Source: Pseudopedobacter sp. (lineage in GTDB: Bacteria; Bacteroidota; Bacteroidia; Sphingobacteriales; Sphingobacteriaceae). Taken from it: DNA of 35,662 nucleotides. The notes beneath the pieces are model-generated. The model saw only the letters and a list, made by a program, of their open reading frames with translations. It did not search any database and had not been told where the DNA came from. A program made the translations under genes and the position numbers. The DNA is taken from NCBI GenBank assembly GCA_014378105.1, contig JACMOI010000020.1, forward strand, positions 1-35,662, given 5' to 3'. Of the stretch, positions 14,179-25,792 are shown in pieces (within the stretch, counting starts at the first letter, position 1; each line of letters begins with the position of its first letter).

Positions 14179-14999
14179 TATAAATAGTTCCTTTTCAATT
14201 TTGATGAGTTGATACTGTCCTCTTCTTTTTCATTCATCCATTTAAAAAATAAAATCATACAGCCACTTAAATAAATGAAACAACAGGGAACCCACATGGT
14301 TAAACCCGCCATTTGCTGGTCGTTTCCTCTGCTGATATCCCAACCGTTTTTAATAAGTGTAGAGAATCCAAATTCATCGGACATATAATAATGGTGGTAT
14401 AAAGTTGGCGGAGCAAAGGTTAAAAACAAACCTAAAACCGAACAGCCCACGCAAGCGGTAAATAAATAAACTACGCCAACCAAAGGATGGATGCGCAAAG
14501 ATTTATGCGGTCCTAAAATTGGCCAACTAAAAAACACACCGGCTAGCAGCAAGGTTGCTAAGTGCAAAAAAGCGAGCGGACTTATTGATAATAAATCGTG
14601 TTGTTTTGGAAAAGAAGCATCAAATATGCTTGGGATATGCCAAAACCACATCAAACCAATACCAGAAAGCCAGCCTATCCATGGGTATCGGTTAAAAAAC
14701 CAAGATAGCGACTTGATGGTTTTATTTTCTGTTTCCCTCGGAATACCCATTAATATTAAGGGACCGCAGATTAGTAAAAGTAAAATATGCATAACCATGT
14801 AAGCACTTAATAAATAATGCATTCCTAAAAAATGCAATGGCGAAAGTGCCAGAATCAGCATCAAAAAGCATCCGGCAAAATACAATCCAGCACCTTTTAA
14901 AAGTTGATTGCTAGAGAGTTTAAAGTAAACCGAAATAAGTGCTATAAAAAGTAGGCTTGCACCGAAATCAAAGCTCCATTGTAAAAGAATTGTTTCCAT
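14178..14999 (-). CDS. ctaG: CtaG-like caa3 oxidase assembly protein
   Basis: 273 residues from ATG 14999 (METILLQWSFDF). A longer frame reaches 15074 but would overlap the subunit III gene by 73 bases, so the inner start, two bases after that gene's stop, is chosen. At least six to seven membrane helices; conserved-looking segments include YLLSAYMVMHILLL, WFWHIPSIFDA and GLTMWVPCCFIYLSG, with His and Met residues facing the outer side, in keeping with the caa3_CtaG family. Such proteins support copper insertion or maturation of caa3-type oxidases in Bacillus and relatives. The operon has no SCO gene in this window. Confidence 0.8.
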   Translation of the reverse strand: METILLQWSFDFGASLLFIALISVYFKLSSNQLLKGAGLYFAGCFLMLILALSPLHFLGMHYLLSAYMVMHILLLLICGPLILMGIPRETENKTIKSLSWFFNRYPWIGWLSGIGLMWFWHIPSIFDASFPKQHDLLSISPLAFLHLATLLLAGVFFSWPILGPHKSLRIHPLVGVVYLFTACVGCSVLGLFLTFAPPTLYHHYYMSDEFGFSTLIKNGWDISRGNDQQMAGLTMWVPCCFIYLSGCMILFFKWMNEKEEDSINSSKLKRNYL

Positions 15000-15001
15000 A
15001 A

Positions 15002-15556
15002 CTACTTTAATAAATAAGGTACAACATAAACCAGCGTAAAAACCAGTATCCAAACGATATCTACAAAGTGCCAATACATGCCAATTGAACCAAGTACAGT
15101 GGAGTTTGGTCGGTCAAAATCGCCCAAAAGGGCTAAAATTAAAACGATAATCAACAATATTAAACCGATAATCACGTGGAAAGCATGTAGCCCCGTTAAG
15201 GTAAAAAAGTTGGTACTAAAAATATCCAGACTGATACTGAAATTTTGAGTTAAAAGCTTTGCATATTCTTTAAGCTGCCCGAAAAGAAAAACTCCTCCCA
15301 AAAAGATGGTTGCTGCTAACCAAATCTTTAGTTTTTTTATTTCTCCAATTGCATAGTTTTTTTCTGCTTGCATCAAAGTAAAACTGCTTGAGAACAGTAA
15401 AACGGAAAATAATCCAGTAGTTTTAATATCCAAGTAATGGTTTGCTTGTTTGGTAAATCCGACGCTTAAGGCAAAATAAACGTAGGTGATCATGATACAG
15501 ATAAACAGTACAGATTCTGTGGCAATTACCAATTTCATCATTAATTTATTCTCCAT
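15002..15556 (-). CDS. Cytochrome c oxidase subunit III
   Basis: 184 residues and five membrane helices, the short form found in caa3 oxidases. Typical stretches are ESVLFICIMITYVYFAL near the start, TGLHAFHVIIGLILLI in the middle (lipid-binding core helix) and GMYWHFVDIVWILVFTLVYV at the end. It stabilises subunit I during turnover and has no redox centre. It overlaps the end of the subunit I gene by 11 bases and is followed by the CtaG-like gene after one base, so the operon is translationally coupled. Confidence 0.92.
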   Translation of the reverse strand: MENKLMMKLVIATESVLFICIMITYVYFALSVGFTKQANHYLDIKTTGLFSVLLFSSSFTLMQAEKNYAIGEIKKLKIWLAATIFLGGVFLFGQLKEYAKLLTQNFSISLDIFSTNFFTLTGLHAFHVIIGLILLIIVLILALLGDFDRPNSTVLGSIGMYWHFVDIVWILVFTLVYVVPYLLK

Positions 15557-17204
15557 GATGCTCGTTTGTGTTTGCTAATTTTATATCTCTAAATGGTCTG
15601 TATGACTCTATTGGAGGTAACGTTTCAAAATTTTTGAGTTGCGGTGGAGATGTGGTCATCCACTCTAAAGTATAAGCGTCCCAAGGGTCATTGCCGGCAA
15701 TTTTTCCTTTTTTATAACTTTTTACCAGAATGTAGAAAAGTAATAAAAACGAAGCTCCCATTAAAAATCCACCGACGGTAGAAAGCATATTCATCCAAGC
15801 ATATCCGTTGATATCGGCGTAAGTGTAAACCCGACGTGGCATGCCTTCGATTCCTAAAATATGTTGTATAAAAAAGGTCATGTTAAAACCGATGACGAAA
15901 AACCAAAAGAAAAGCTTGCCCAATTTTTCGTCAATCATTTTGCCTGTCATTTTTGGAAACCAGTAGAACAGACCCGCCAAAATCCCGAATAAACTACCGC
16001 CTACAAACACATAATGTAAATGTGCAACCACAAAATAGCTATCTGTTAATTGCCAGTCTATTGGTACAATTGCGAAAGCAATTCCGCTTAAACCACCCAT
16101 GGTAAATTCTACCAAAAAAGCCATCGCGAAAAGCATTGAGGTGGTAAACCGGATTGAACCACCCCACATTGTACCCAACCAAGTGAAAATTTTGATACCC
16201 GTTGGAATTCCAATCAGCATACTTGCGGCGGCAAAATAACTATAAACTGTATTTCCTAAACCCACTGTAAACATGTGATGTGCCCAAACACCAAAGGCGA
16301 GCAATGCTATCGCAATGCCAGAACCTACAATCATGTTATAACCAAAAATCGGCTTCCGCGAATAAACCTGAAAAACCTCTGAAAGCACCCCGAAAGAGGG
16401 TAAAATAAGAATGTAAACTTCGGGATGCCCAAAACCCCAAAAAAGATGTTGCCAAACCACGGGAGAACCTCCACTTGTGGAGTTGAAAAAATGCGTTTCC
16501 AATTGCCTATCCAACAAAAGCATACTTAAAGCTGCATTTAATGGTGGGAAAGCAGCAACTATTAAAAAAGAATTAATCAAAATCATCCATACAAAAATGG
16601 GTAGCTTTTTAAAGGTCATTCCTTTTGCCCGATAATAAACAATTGTTACGATTAAGTTGATGGATGTTGCCACCGTACCTATACCAACTAACAATAAACC
16701 AATGCAGTAATAATCTATCCCATTGCTGGAAGAGTAAGTTCTTTCGTTTAAGGGAGCATAATTAAACCAGCCTGCATCTGGTGCGCCACCCGCTAAAAAA
16801 CTGAAGTACAACAATAAACCTCCAAAAAAAGCAATCCACAGGCTTAGCGCATTCATCCGTGGAAAAGCTAAATCATTTGCACCAATCATTAAAGGCACAA
16901 AGTAAACCGAGAAGCCAAGTATAATTGGGGTCATCACCAAAAAAACCATTGTAGTACCATGCATGGTAAAAAGCTGGTTATACATTTCTGGTGTGAGGAA
17001 ATTATTCTCGGGAAAGGCTAATTGAATTCTGATTAATAAAGCCGCTATTCCTCCCAAAACCAAAAAGAACACGCCCACTATCAAATACATAATACCAATT
17101 TGCTTATGGTCAACCGAGCTGATCCATTGTAATAAACCCTGACTGTTGCTGATGTTGGTATCGGGTAAATTGTTTTCTGGCTCAGGTATGTAAAGTTCTT
17201 CCAT
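15546..17204 (-). CDS. Cytochrome c oxidase subunit I (A-family)
   Basis: 552 residues, 12 helices. Low-spin haem ligand His in FTMHGTTMVF (about 80-89), CuB His and cross-linked Tyr in WGFGHPEVYILILP (about 256-269), CuB His pair in VWAHHMFTVG, and the haem ligands in VVAHLHYVFVGG. GHPEVY keeps the D-channel Glu, putting it in the A1 type of haem-copper oxidases. It reduces O2 to water and pumps protons. It is coupled by TAATG to the subunit II gene and overlaps subunit III. Together with the Rieske/bc genes downstream this forms a complete quinol-to-oxygen pathway. Confidence 0.95.
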   Translation of the reverse strand: MEELYIPEPENNLPDTNISNSQGLLQWISSVDHKQIGIMYLIVGVFFLVLGGIAALLIRIQLAFPENNFLTPEMYNQLFTMHGTTMVFLVMTPIILGFSVYFVPLMIGANDLAFPRMNALSLWIAFFGGLLLYFSFLAGGAPDAGWFNYAPLNERTYSSSNGIDYYCIGLLLVGIGTVATSINLIVTIVYYRAKGMTFKKLPIFVWMILINSFLIVAAFPPLNAALSMLLLDRQLETHFFNSTSGGSPVVWQHLFWGFGHPEVYILILPSFGVLSEVFQVYSRKPIFGYNMIVGSGIAIALLAFGVWAHHMFTVGLGNTVYSYFAAASMLIGIPTGIKIFTWLGTMWGGSIRFTTSMLFAMAFLVEFTMGGLSGIAFAIVPIDWQLTDSYFVVAHLHYVFVGGSLFGILAGLFYWFPKMTGKMIDEKLGKLFFWFFVIGFNMTFFIQHILGIEGMPRRVYTYADINGYAWMNMLSTVGGFLMGASFLLLFYILVKSYKKGKIAGNDPWDAYTLEWMTTSPPQLKNFETLPPIESYRPFRDIKLANTNEHHGE

Positions 17205-18166
17205 TATTTTAACGTATTTAGGTAAGCCAACAAAGCAGCTTTTTCTTGTTTGTTAAAGTGAAAATTGGGCATATTTACGCCGGGTTTTACTGCATTGGGA
17301 TTGGAGATAAAAGCGTATAAATTTTCTTTAGTATTTGCTTTTGTACCCGATAAGATGGTTTTCCGGCTGGCTAAGTGGGTTAAGTCTGGCCCCACATCTC
17401 CTTTTGCATCCGTTCCACGGATTTGATGACAACCTGCACAACTGGTTCTTTGAAAAATTGAAGCTCCGACAAATGCTATTGGATCTGTAATTTGCGTGGC
17501 TTCCTTTGCGCTTTCGGTTAACCATTTCTGATAATTTTCCTCGGTTTGTGCAATCACACGGATTCGCATTTTGGCATGTTGCTGTCCGCAGAACTCACTA
17601 CAAGTGCCCTCATAAATTCCTGGTTTATCTATATTTAACCACAAATAATTAACTGAACCGGGAATCATATCCATTTTTGGCCCGAATGAGGGCATCCACC
17701 AATCATGGATTACATCTGACGAGGTAAGTTTGAGCAACACTTTTCTGTTAGCGGGTAAATGGATTTCATTTGCTGTAACTACTTTGGTTCCGGGATAACT
17801 TACCTGCCACCACCATTGCCGTCCGTTTATAACCACCGTAGGTTTTCGGTTGATCACAACTGGCTCGGTTTGTTTCATGGTTTTTACAGTCAGGAAAAAG
17901 AAAAAAGAAATCATAATAAAAGGAATGCCCACCATAAAAATTTCCATTTTTCTGTTGCCATTTCTTTGTTTGGGTTCGGTATCGTTTGGCTTTGCCCGAT
18001 ACTTTATTGCTACGTAGATTAACAAGCCAATTACCAGCAACATGATAAAGGAAGCAGCTATGATGAAATAAATATCCAGATGGTACAATGTCCAGCCTCC
18101 CTGAGACTTAGGACTGAAAATTGAATTCTCGGTATGTTTTAAATCAGATTGAGATATGTTCTGCAT
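17204..18166 (-). CDS. Cytochrome c oxidase subunit II with fused cytochrome c (caa3 type)
   Basis: 320 residues from ATG 18166; a longer frame begins at a GTG (18253), but its extra 29 residues do not look like a subunit II start. Two helices (about 30-55 and 75-95) anchor the protein. Key sites: WWWQVSYP for electron entry, the CuA ligands His154 (VIHDWWMP), Cys189, Cys193, His197 and Met200 (CSEFCGQQHAKM), then the haem c site Cys243-x2-Cys246-His247 (CAGCHQIRG) with the axial Met of VNMPNF. It accepts electrons, here probably from the cytochrome c domain fused to cytochrome b. First gene of the operon. Confidence 0.93.
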   Translation of the reverse strand: MQNISQSDLKHTENSIFSPKSQGGWTLYHLDIYFIIAASFIMLLVIGLLIYVAIKYRAKPNDTEPKQRNGNRKMEIFMVGIPFIMISFFFFLTVKTMKQTEPVVINRKPTVVINGRQWWWQVSYPGTKVVTANEIHLPANRKVLLKLTSSDVIHDWWMPSFGPKMDMIPGSVNYLWLNIDKPGIYEGTCSEFCGQQHAKMRIRVIAQTEENYQKWLTESAKEATQITDPIAFVGASIFQRTSCAGCHQIRGTDAKGDVGPDLTHLASRKTILSGTKANTKENLYAFISNPNAVKPGVNMPNFHFNKQEKAALLAYLNTLK

Positions 18167-18670
18167 ATATTTTAGTTTGAACAGAAAAGCAAAGGTTGAC
18201 AGCAAGCATTTTGGCGATTCTGGCCAATTGTGCTTCACAACTTCAGGCACCACAAATTTTTGATATTAGAAGTTGAAACATTTTTGAATCAATTCTTTTA
18301 ATAAGCTAAAGCTGTTGTCCCTGCTATTTAATTAAGAAATTTATCTGATGACTGTTCATCATAAAAACGTTTTGATGCGCTACAGATGCAAATTTTGATG
18401 CCAAAACTATGCCAGTATGCAGATAAGAGACGTTATCAGTGTTTTGGAAGTACAAATACTTATCTAAGTACTTAATTGCACAAGAAAATAAGAGTAAATT
18501 ATTAAAATTTGGAGGAATCTGGAGACGAATTGGTTGTATGAAAATCCTTTCTATTTCTCTAAAAATTAAAAGTATGGCTTTGTCATCTAAGCTTTTTATT
18601 TAAAGCTCTTTTATCTCAATCTATTAAACAAAGCTCTCTTCTTTAGGTTAATTAAATAAAATCTTTAAAA
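18167..18670. other. Intergenic, about 500 bases, divergent promoters expected
   Basis: It separates the minus-strand caa3 operon from the plus-strand broken HAD gene. I saw no exact TAnnTTTG box with a good -33 partner, no gene and no notable repeat. Confidence 0.4.
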
Positions 18671-19288
18671 ATGAATCCAAAAAAGATAACTACCCTATTT
18701 ACAGATATTGGTGGTGTTCTATTAACCAATGGATGAGACAGAAAAGCCAGAGCAGAAGCTGCTGATAAATTTAAATTAGATATAAAAGAGATTGAAGAAC
18801 GGCATTATTTGACTTTTGATACTTATGAAGTTGGCAAAATCACTTTAGATGAATATTTAGAACGTTTGCTATTTTATGAAAAACGTTACTTCACTCCTGT
18901 CGACTTTATAGAATTTATGATGAGTAAATCTGAATCATTTCCTGCAATGATTCAGTTAATTAAAGACTTAAAAAAAAGTATCAATTGAAAGTAGCAGTTA
19001 TTAGTAATTAATGTCGCGAGTTAAACAACCATCGTATTAATACTTTTAAATTGAATGATTTTATCGATTTATTTGTCTCTTCCAGCTTTGTTCATTTTAG
19101 GAAACCAGATGCTGATATCTTTAAATTAGCCATCGATATTTCTCAATGTGATTTAGAAAGCAGCATTTATATTGACGACCGAATGGGTATTTGTCCAGAT
19201 TGCCGAAAGCTTAGGTCTGCTTGGTATCTATCATCGAAATTATGAAGATACCAAAGCTAAACTGGCCGAAATTAGATTAAGTATTTGA
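18671..19288 (+). pseudogene. HAD-family hydrolase, broken by stops and frameshifts
   Basis: The gene begins MNPKKITTLFTDIGGVLLTNG, the HAD subfamily IA start (DIGGVL). Codon 22 is TGA (18734-18736) where TGG (W) fits. A one-base shift follows in an A run near 18970-18978; the right frame then reads KVAVISN and hits TAA at 19009-19011. It continues RELNNHRINTFKLNDFIDLF, with FRKPDADIF (Lys motif) and IYIDDR (motif IV), and shifts frame again near 19185; the last part runs VFVQIAESLGLLGIYHRN to TGA 19286-19288. With two stops and two shifts it is dead. The end overlaps the next minus-strand gene. Confidence 0.85.
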
Positions 19289-19723
19289 GGATTGCGTTAA
19301 TAAATGATCCTTTTTCTGTTGATCAATCACCTCTTCTGTCAATTGGTATAATTCTTTCTTAGCAAGTTTAGATTCTTTAAATAAAGCTTTTACTTCATCC
19401 ATAATTAAAGTATTTTTATCTAGAAGTTCTAAGCCAATCATTTTTCCAGGTTTTGCCAAAAGAGAGGTTAAAAATGCTTGATGTTCTAATACCAATGCTT
19501 TTATCTCGATTCTTTTATTCTTTAAATGAATTAAAATGGCACTCACAAATTTTAATTTTGAAATATGCGCAGCATCAATAGCTGAAGAGATTACATTATC
19601 AAATAGCTTTTCGAAGAAACGACTCTCATCTTCCAAGAAGCTTAATTCAGAAGACCACTCCTTATTTTCTAAATACAGTTCTTGCAGTTCTTCAGATAGT
19701 TGATTATTAGCAATATTTTCCAT
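19277..19723 (-). CDS. Hypothetical helical protein
   Basis: 148 residues, mostly charged, with no signal peptide or membrane segment. Long amphipathic helices dominate (SEELQELYLENKEWSSELSFL near 10-30, and ALFKESKLAKKELYQLTEEV towards the end), suggesting a coiled-coil or helical bundle in the cytosol. I do not recognise a family; similar short helical proteins of unknown role occur in Bacteroidota. It is convergent with the broken HAD gene (overlap of 12 bases) and divergent from adenine deaminase. Codon use looks like that of the neighbours, so a real gene is likely. Confidence 0.65.
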   Translation of the reverse strand: MENIANNQLSEELQELYLENKEWSSELSFLEDESRFFEKLFDNVISSAIDAAHISKLKFVSAILIHLKNKRIEIKALVLEHQAFLTSLLAKPGKMIGLELLDKNTLIMDEVKALFKESKLAKKELYQLTEEVIDQQKKDHLLTQSSNT

Positions 19724-19817
19724 GATTTGATTAATTATTTAACAAGTTTCGTGTTAAAAGAATGAATATGAAATGATGTTAAACCAGATTTTTAATGACG
19801 ATCAGCACATTTATTTT

Positions 19818-19825
19818 TACTTTTG
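19818..19825 (+). promoter_or_regulatory. -7 box upstream of adenine deaminase
   Basis: TACTTTTG fits TAnnTTTG exactly and leaves a leader of roughly 40 bases before the ATG at 19873. A -33 partner is not clear. Confidence 0.4.
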
Positions 19826-19872
19826 AAACATTGTTATAAGTTTTAACTACGCAAATAAAATTTCACTATACC

Positions 19873-21501
19873 ATGCCGACAAATATCATTGCCAGATTAG
19901 TTGATATCCCAAACAGAAATATTTATTCGGCAAAAGTATCCTTTGATGATGGATTGATACAATCTATTGAAAAGATAGCAATAGAAAACATTGATGCCCT
20001 ACCCTTTCTAACTCCTGGTTTTGTAGATGCGCATGTGCATATCGAAAGTTCAATGTTGGTACCATCTGAGTTTGCTAAAATTGCAGTGAGACATGGATCT
20101 GTTGGAACGGTGAGCGATCCACATGAGATTGCTAATGTTTGTGGAATGGCAGGGATTGAATATATGATTGATAATGGAAACACAGTCCCTTTCAAGTTTA
20201 ATTTTGGTGTACCAAGTTGTGTGCCTGCGACAATTTTTGAAACTGCGGGAGCGGAAATTAATGTAAAAGACATTGAACTACTATTAGCCAGAGCAGATAT
20301 TAAATATTTGGCGGAAATGATGAATTTCCCGGGTGTACTGATGGAAGATGAAATGGTAATGGCTAAAATAGCAGCAGCCAAATCAGCGGGGAAGCCCATT
20401 GATGGTCACGCACCTGGTTTGAGAGGAAAAAATGCAGCTAAATATATTTCAGCAGGCATCAGTACCGATCACGAGTGTTTTACATATGAAGAAGCACTAG
20501 ACAAATTACAACAGGGAATGAAAATTCTGATTAGAGAAGGTAGCGCCGCCAAAAATTTCGATGCCTTAATTGATTTACTGAATGATTACCCTAATGAGAT
20601 CATGTTTTGCAGTGATGACAAGCACCCGGATAGTTTGGTCGAAGGTCACATAGATCAACTATGCGCAAGAGCAGTTAAAAAAGGCGTGAATATTTTTGAT
20701 GTCTTAAAAGCTGCTTGTGTAAATCCTGTTTTGCATTATCAATTAAATATCGGATTACTAAATATAGGTGATCCTGCAGACTTTATCCTGATAAAGGACT
20801 TAAAAGATTTTAAAGTTTTAGCAACTTATATTGATGGAGAATTAGTAGCTAAGGACGGTATATCGTTAATCAAAACCGAAATAGCGCCAGTCATTAATCA
20901 TTTCTCTACCAAAGAGAAGGAAATAACAGATTTTGCTTATTCTGCCCCCTCTCATCAAGAATTAATTCCCGTGATTGAAGCTATTGAGGGCCAATTAATC
21001 ACTCATCAATTGATGGAAAAAATGAATGCTGAAGATGGTTTGCTTCTTACAGATGTGGAAAGAGATATTTTAAAAATTGCAGTTGTTAATCGTTACCACG
21101 ATGCGCCAATAGCAAAAGCCTTTATCAAAAATTTTGGTTTAAAAGAAGGCGCAATTGCTTCATCAGTAGCGCATGATAGCCATAACATTGTGGTGGTGGG
21201 TGTTGATGACGAGAGTATGTGTGAAGCAGTAAATGCTTTAATTAAAGTAACTGGCGGCATAAGTTGCGTAAGTAATGATAAAGAAATGGTATTACCTTTA
21301 CCCGTTGCTGGTATCATGACCAACGAAGATGGAGACGAAGTAGCGAAACAGTATACCGCTATTGATCTGCAAGCAAAGAAGCAAGGCGCCACATTGAGTT
21401 CTCCATTCATGACGCTTTCTTTCATGGCTTTATTGGTGATCCCAAAACTTAAATTAAGCGACTTAGGTTTATTCGATGGAGAGCGTTTTAAGTTCATTTA
21501 A
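19873..21501 (+). CDS. ade: Adenine deaminase
   Basis: 542 residues, in the usual range for Ade/AdeC. The amidohydrolase start [14 protein letters not shown] carries the metal ligands His54 and His56. Further signatures are [12 protein letters not shown] (about 80-91), [11 protein letters not shown] with another metal His (near 176-186), [12 protein letters not shown] (near 195-206), and FCSDDKHPD with the catalytic Asp region near 253-261. The C-terminal adenine-deaminase-specific domain includes [15 protein letters not shown]. It converts adenine to hypoxanthine with release of ammonia in purine salvage, using a di-metal (Mn or Fe) centre in the cytosol. Single-gene unit. Confidence 0.95.
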   Translation: MPTNIIARLVDIPNRNIYSAKVSFDDGLIQSIEKIAIENIDALPFLTPGFVDAHVHIESSMLVPSEFAKIAVRHGSVGTVSDPHEIANVCGMAGIEYMIDNGNTVPFKFNFGVPSCVPATIFETAGAEINVKDIELLLARADIKYLAEMMNFPGVLMEDEMVMAKIAAAKSAGKPIDGHAPGLRGKNAAKYISAGISTDHECFTYEEALDKLQQGMKILIREGSAAKNFDALIDLLNDYPNEIMFCSDDKHPDSLVEGHIDQLCARAVKKGVNIFDVLKAACVNPVLHYQLNIGLLNIGDPADFILIKDLKDFKVLATYIDGELVAKDGISLIKTEIAPVINHFSTKEKEITDFAYSAPSHQELIPVIEAIEGQLITHQLMEKMNAEDGLLLTDVERDILKIAVVNRYHDAPIAKAFIKNFGLKEGAIASSVAHDSHNIVVVGVDDESMCEAVNALIKVTGGISCVSNDKEMVLPLPVAGIMTNEDGDEVAKQYTAIDLQAKKQGATLSSPFMTLSFMALLVIPKLKLSDLGLFDGERFKFI

Positions 21502-21640
21502 ATTCTTATCCTAACTATTGAATCTAATTTTACGTTTCTGTGTGAAGCTTGTAGTAAATTATGGCATCATTGCTGTGATAGTTTTGCTGATAGTATTTAA
21601 AGTTAATAATAGATTTTATTGATGATGGTATCATTATTTA

Positions 21641-21674
21641 GGATGTAATATCCATTAAGCTTATTGTAAGTTTG
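21641..21674 (+). promoter_or_regulatory. katG promoter region with small inverted repeat
   Basis: TAAGTTTG (21667-21674) matches TAnnTTTG, leaving about 29 bases before the ATG. GGAT/ATCC (21641-21644, 21650-21653) forms a short inverted repeat where a -33 box or peroxide-regulator site would lie; no TTG is present at the usual distance. Regulator binding is a guess. Confidence 0.4.
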
Positions 21675-21697
21675 AATAATAATAATAATTAAAATAA

Positions 21698-23956
<2,259 letters not shown>

Positions 23957-23983
23957 TCGCGATTTATTTGTTGTATAAAATTG

Positions 23984-24018
23984 AAGGTGGTTCTAAAAGA
24001 ACCACCTTTTTATTTTTT
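23984..24018 (+). terminator. Rho-independent terminator of katG
   Basis: AAGGTGGTTCT (23984-23994) pairs perfectly with AGAACCACCTT (23998-24008) around an AAA loop, followed by a T-rich tract. It starts 27 bases after the stop codon. Confidence 0.9.
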
Positions 24019-24061
24019 CATCATAGCAAATTCTATTGTGTTAAAAATTCAGCATCTATTA

Positions 24062-25069
24062 ACCTGAGTTCGATTAATAGAAAGCTACTAATTGATCAGA
24101 TTTCATGGTTTCAAATCTGATAGTAGGTTTCTTAGGGAAAAAGCTATAGACTATCAATCCAGCAATCATGTTTACGATAAAGTTGCCAAAAGAGCGATGT
24201 CTAGAATGTTCTACCTGACAGATGTTTTTGAGTTCGTCGTTAACAGTTTCTATAACTGACCTCTTTCTCAGCATAATTTTATCGTTCATACTCATTAAGC
24301 TGTTTTTCATGTTGTTACGAATGCCAGTTACCAGATGTATACCTCCGATAAACAATATTTTGACTAATTCTTTAGAGATATAGCCTTTATCTCCAAAAAG
24401 TTTTCCGAAGATATTTTTCAAAAAAACCTCATTCTTCAAAGGGTCTCTATCATCAACATTAGCCTGAGTGATAGCGAAATTCAGTATTTCCCCTTTATCG
24501 TTTATGACAATGTGAAGCTTAAAGCCATAAAACCAGCCTACTGTTGACTGCCCAACAGTTGCAGTATTTTTAAACACCTTATTCCTTTTGATACGCTTGT
24601 TCTTGCATACTCTGATTGGGGTTGAATCAACAAATGAAATACCCGTACAAGTCCCTAAACAACAGGTTTTAAGAAATATAGCCATTGGCATGACTACTGA
24701 TTGACTAAGTTCAACAAAGCGGTTGTAGGATACGGTATTGGGATAATCGTTCTGCATGTGTCGCTGAATATAGAAAAGATAGAAGTGTTTGAAACAACGA
24801 AAGCCACTCAGATGGAAAAGTATACAGATGGAAATTATTTCACTCTTGGACATCGTTAATGGTCTCTTAGATACCTTGCCAAGGATAAAAGACTGGGTGG
24901 TTTTATCAAAATCTTTGCAGAACTCATCTACAAGACAAAAAATATCGCTAATTTTAGAGTAGTCAATCATTAAGAATTACAGCTAAGTATTTGGTTTTAA
25001 GATACTTAAATATAAGCTTTCTTCTTGTGATTGACTAATTTATTTTCATATTATTAATCGAACTCAGGT
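24062..25069 (-). mobile_element. Complete IS982-family insertion sequence (1008 bp)
   Basis: The ends are perfect 17-base inverted repeats: ACCTGAGTTCGATTAAT (24062-24078) and its complement (25053-25069). They are flanked by the 5-base direct repeat TATTA (24057-24061 and 25070-25074), a target duplication. One intact transposase fills the element. Intact ends, duplication and gene suggest recent insertion between katG and the WbqC-like gene. It interrupts no recognised gene. Confidence 0.9.
24074..24970 (-). CDS. IS982-family DDE transposase
   Basis: 298 residues, normal for the family. The N-terminal part (1-100) is the helical DNA-binding region; the catalytic part has Asp in SFVDSTPIRVC (near 114), Asp in LFGDKGYIS (near 193) and Glu in KRSVIETVNDELK (near 239), forming the DDE triad, with KNICQVEHSRHRS after it as in IS982 proteins. 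It cuts and pastes the surrounding element. The frame is unbroken, so the element may still be active. The stop lies 12 bases inside one terminal repeat end. Confidence 0.93.
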   Translation of the reverse strand: MIDYSKISDIFCLVDEFCKDFDKTTQSFILGKVSKRPLTMSKSEIISICILFHLSGFRCFKHFYLFYIQRHMQNDYPNTVSYNRFVELSQSVVMPMAIFLKTCCLGTCTGISFVDSTPIRVCKNKRIKRNKVFKNTATVGQSTVGWFYGFKLHIVINDKGEILNFAITQANVDDRDPLKNEVFLKNIFGKLFGDKGYISKELVKILFIGGIHLVTGIRNNMKNSLMSMNDKIMLRKRSVIETVNDELKNICQVEHSRHRSFGNFIVNMIAGLIVYSFFPKKPTIRFETMKSDQLVAFY

Positions 25070-25135
25070 TATTAGAACTTTGAATTTAGTTCGCCTATTT
25101 CGATAATTGTTAGGGAAGCCTTACTATATGAAAAA

Positions 25136-25753
25136 CTAAAAAAATTTACTCGCTTGCGGCCCTTGGTTAAATAATAAGTCAACAATACTTAAATTATTCT
25201 GAAAACCAATTCTATCTTCGAAAACCTGATAATAAGGCTTATTTTTATAATTAGAAGGCCTTTTATGATGCATCTCCCCTCTTAAATCAACCATTCCTAA
25301 ATAAGATTTCTCGTAGCCATCTGTAAACTGATAGGTCACTGGCATTTTTAATGCTTTTAACAATACCGCTAAAAGTTGGGTATTGTAATCTAATAAAAAG
25401 TTAAATTTCTTTTGATAAAAGGGTTCAAAAGCATCTTCATAGAATTCGAAATAAGCTGAGCTTCGGTAGCAAGCTTCTAAAGTAAGCCAATGGATACGTT
25501 GCCAATTATCTTCATTTGCTATCCTGATTTCTTTATATGGCGTATGACCTCTTGATCCTATATTTTTTTGAACCGGAACAGAGAGATCTAAAATTCCATT
25601 TGGACTTGCTATTGAAGTTCTGTTTCTATTTGTTTGTTTAGGAAAATGTTCCTCTTTTTCTATCAGTATGCTCACATTAGCAAATTGATTCATGTTTTTA
25701 AAGAATTCTACAGAAGGCAGATAAAACAATGGGAATATGGCACCTTTTTCCAT
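25136..25753 (-). CDS. WbqC-family protein
   Basis: 205 residues. It begins GAIFPLFYLPSVEFFKNMNQ and continues with KQTNRNRTSIASPNGILDLSVPV near 40-62 and WQRIHWLTLEACYRSSAYFEFY near 83-104; these are hallmarks of the WbqC family (Pfam 'WbqC-like'), found in surface-polysaccharide clusters and as lone genes in Bacteroidota. No biochemical activity is firmly established for it. It is divergent from an acyltransferase gene and a glycosyltransferase, with only about 40 bases between the starts, so a role in envelope or lipid-linked sugar synthesis fits. Confidence 0.85.
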   Translation of the reverse strand: MEKGAIFPLFYLPSVEFFKNMNQFANVSILIEKEEHFPKQTNRNRTSIASPNGILDLSVPVQKNIGSRGHTPYKEIRIANEDNWQRIHWLTLEACYRSSAYFEFYEDAFEPFYQKKFNFLLDYNTQLLAVLLKALKMPVTYQFTDGYEKSYLGMVDLRGEMHHKRPSNYKNKPYYQVFEDRIGFQNNLSIVDLLFNQGPQASKFF

Positions 25754-25764
25754 TTCTAAATTTT

Positions 25765-25772
25765 TATGTTTG
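25765..25772 (+). promoter_or_regulatory. -7 box that decides the acyltransferase start
   Basis: TATGTTTG matches TAnnTTTG and contains the first ATG (25766) of the frame. Transcription would begin past that ATG, so translation must start at the next in-frame ATG, 25793, leaving a leader of about 15 bases. Confidence 0.5.
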
Positions 25773-25792
25773 CAATAATCAAGACGAAATTA

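Noticed and set aside
14999-15074. Longer CtaG-like start at 15074
   Set aside because: It would overlap subunit III by 73 bases and the extra residues do not look like a membrane protein start of this family; ATG 14999 follows the stop directly.
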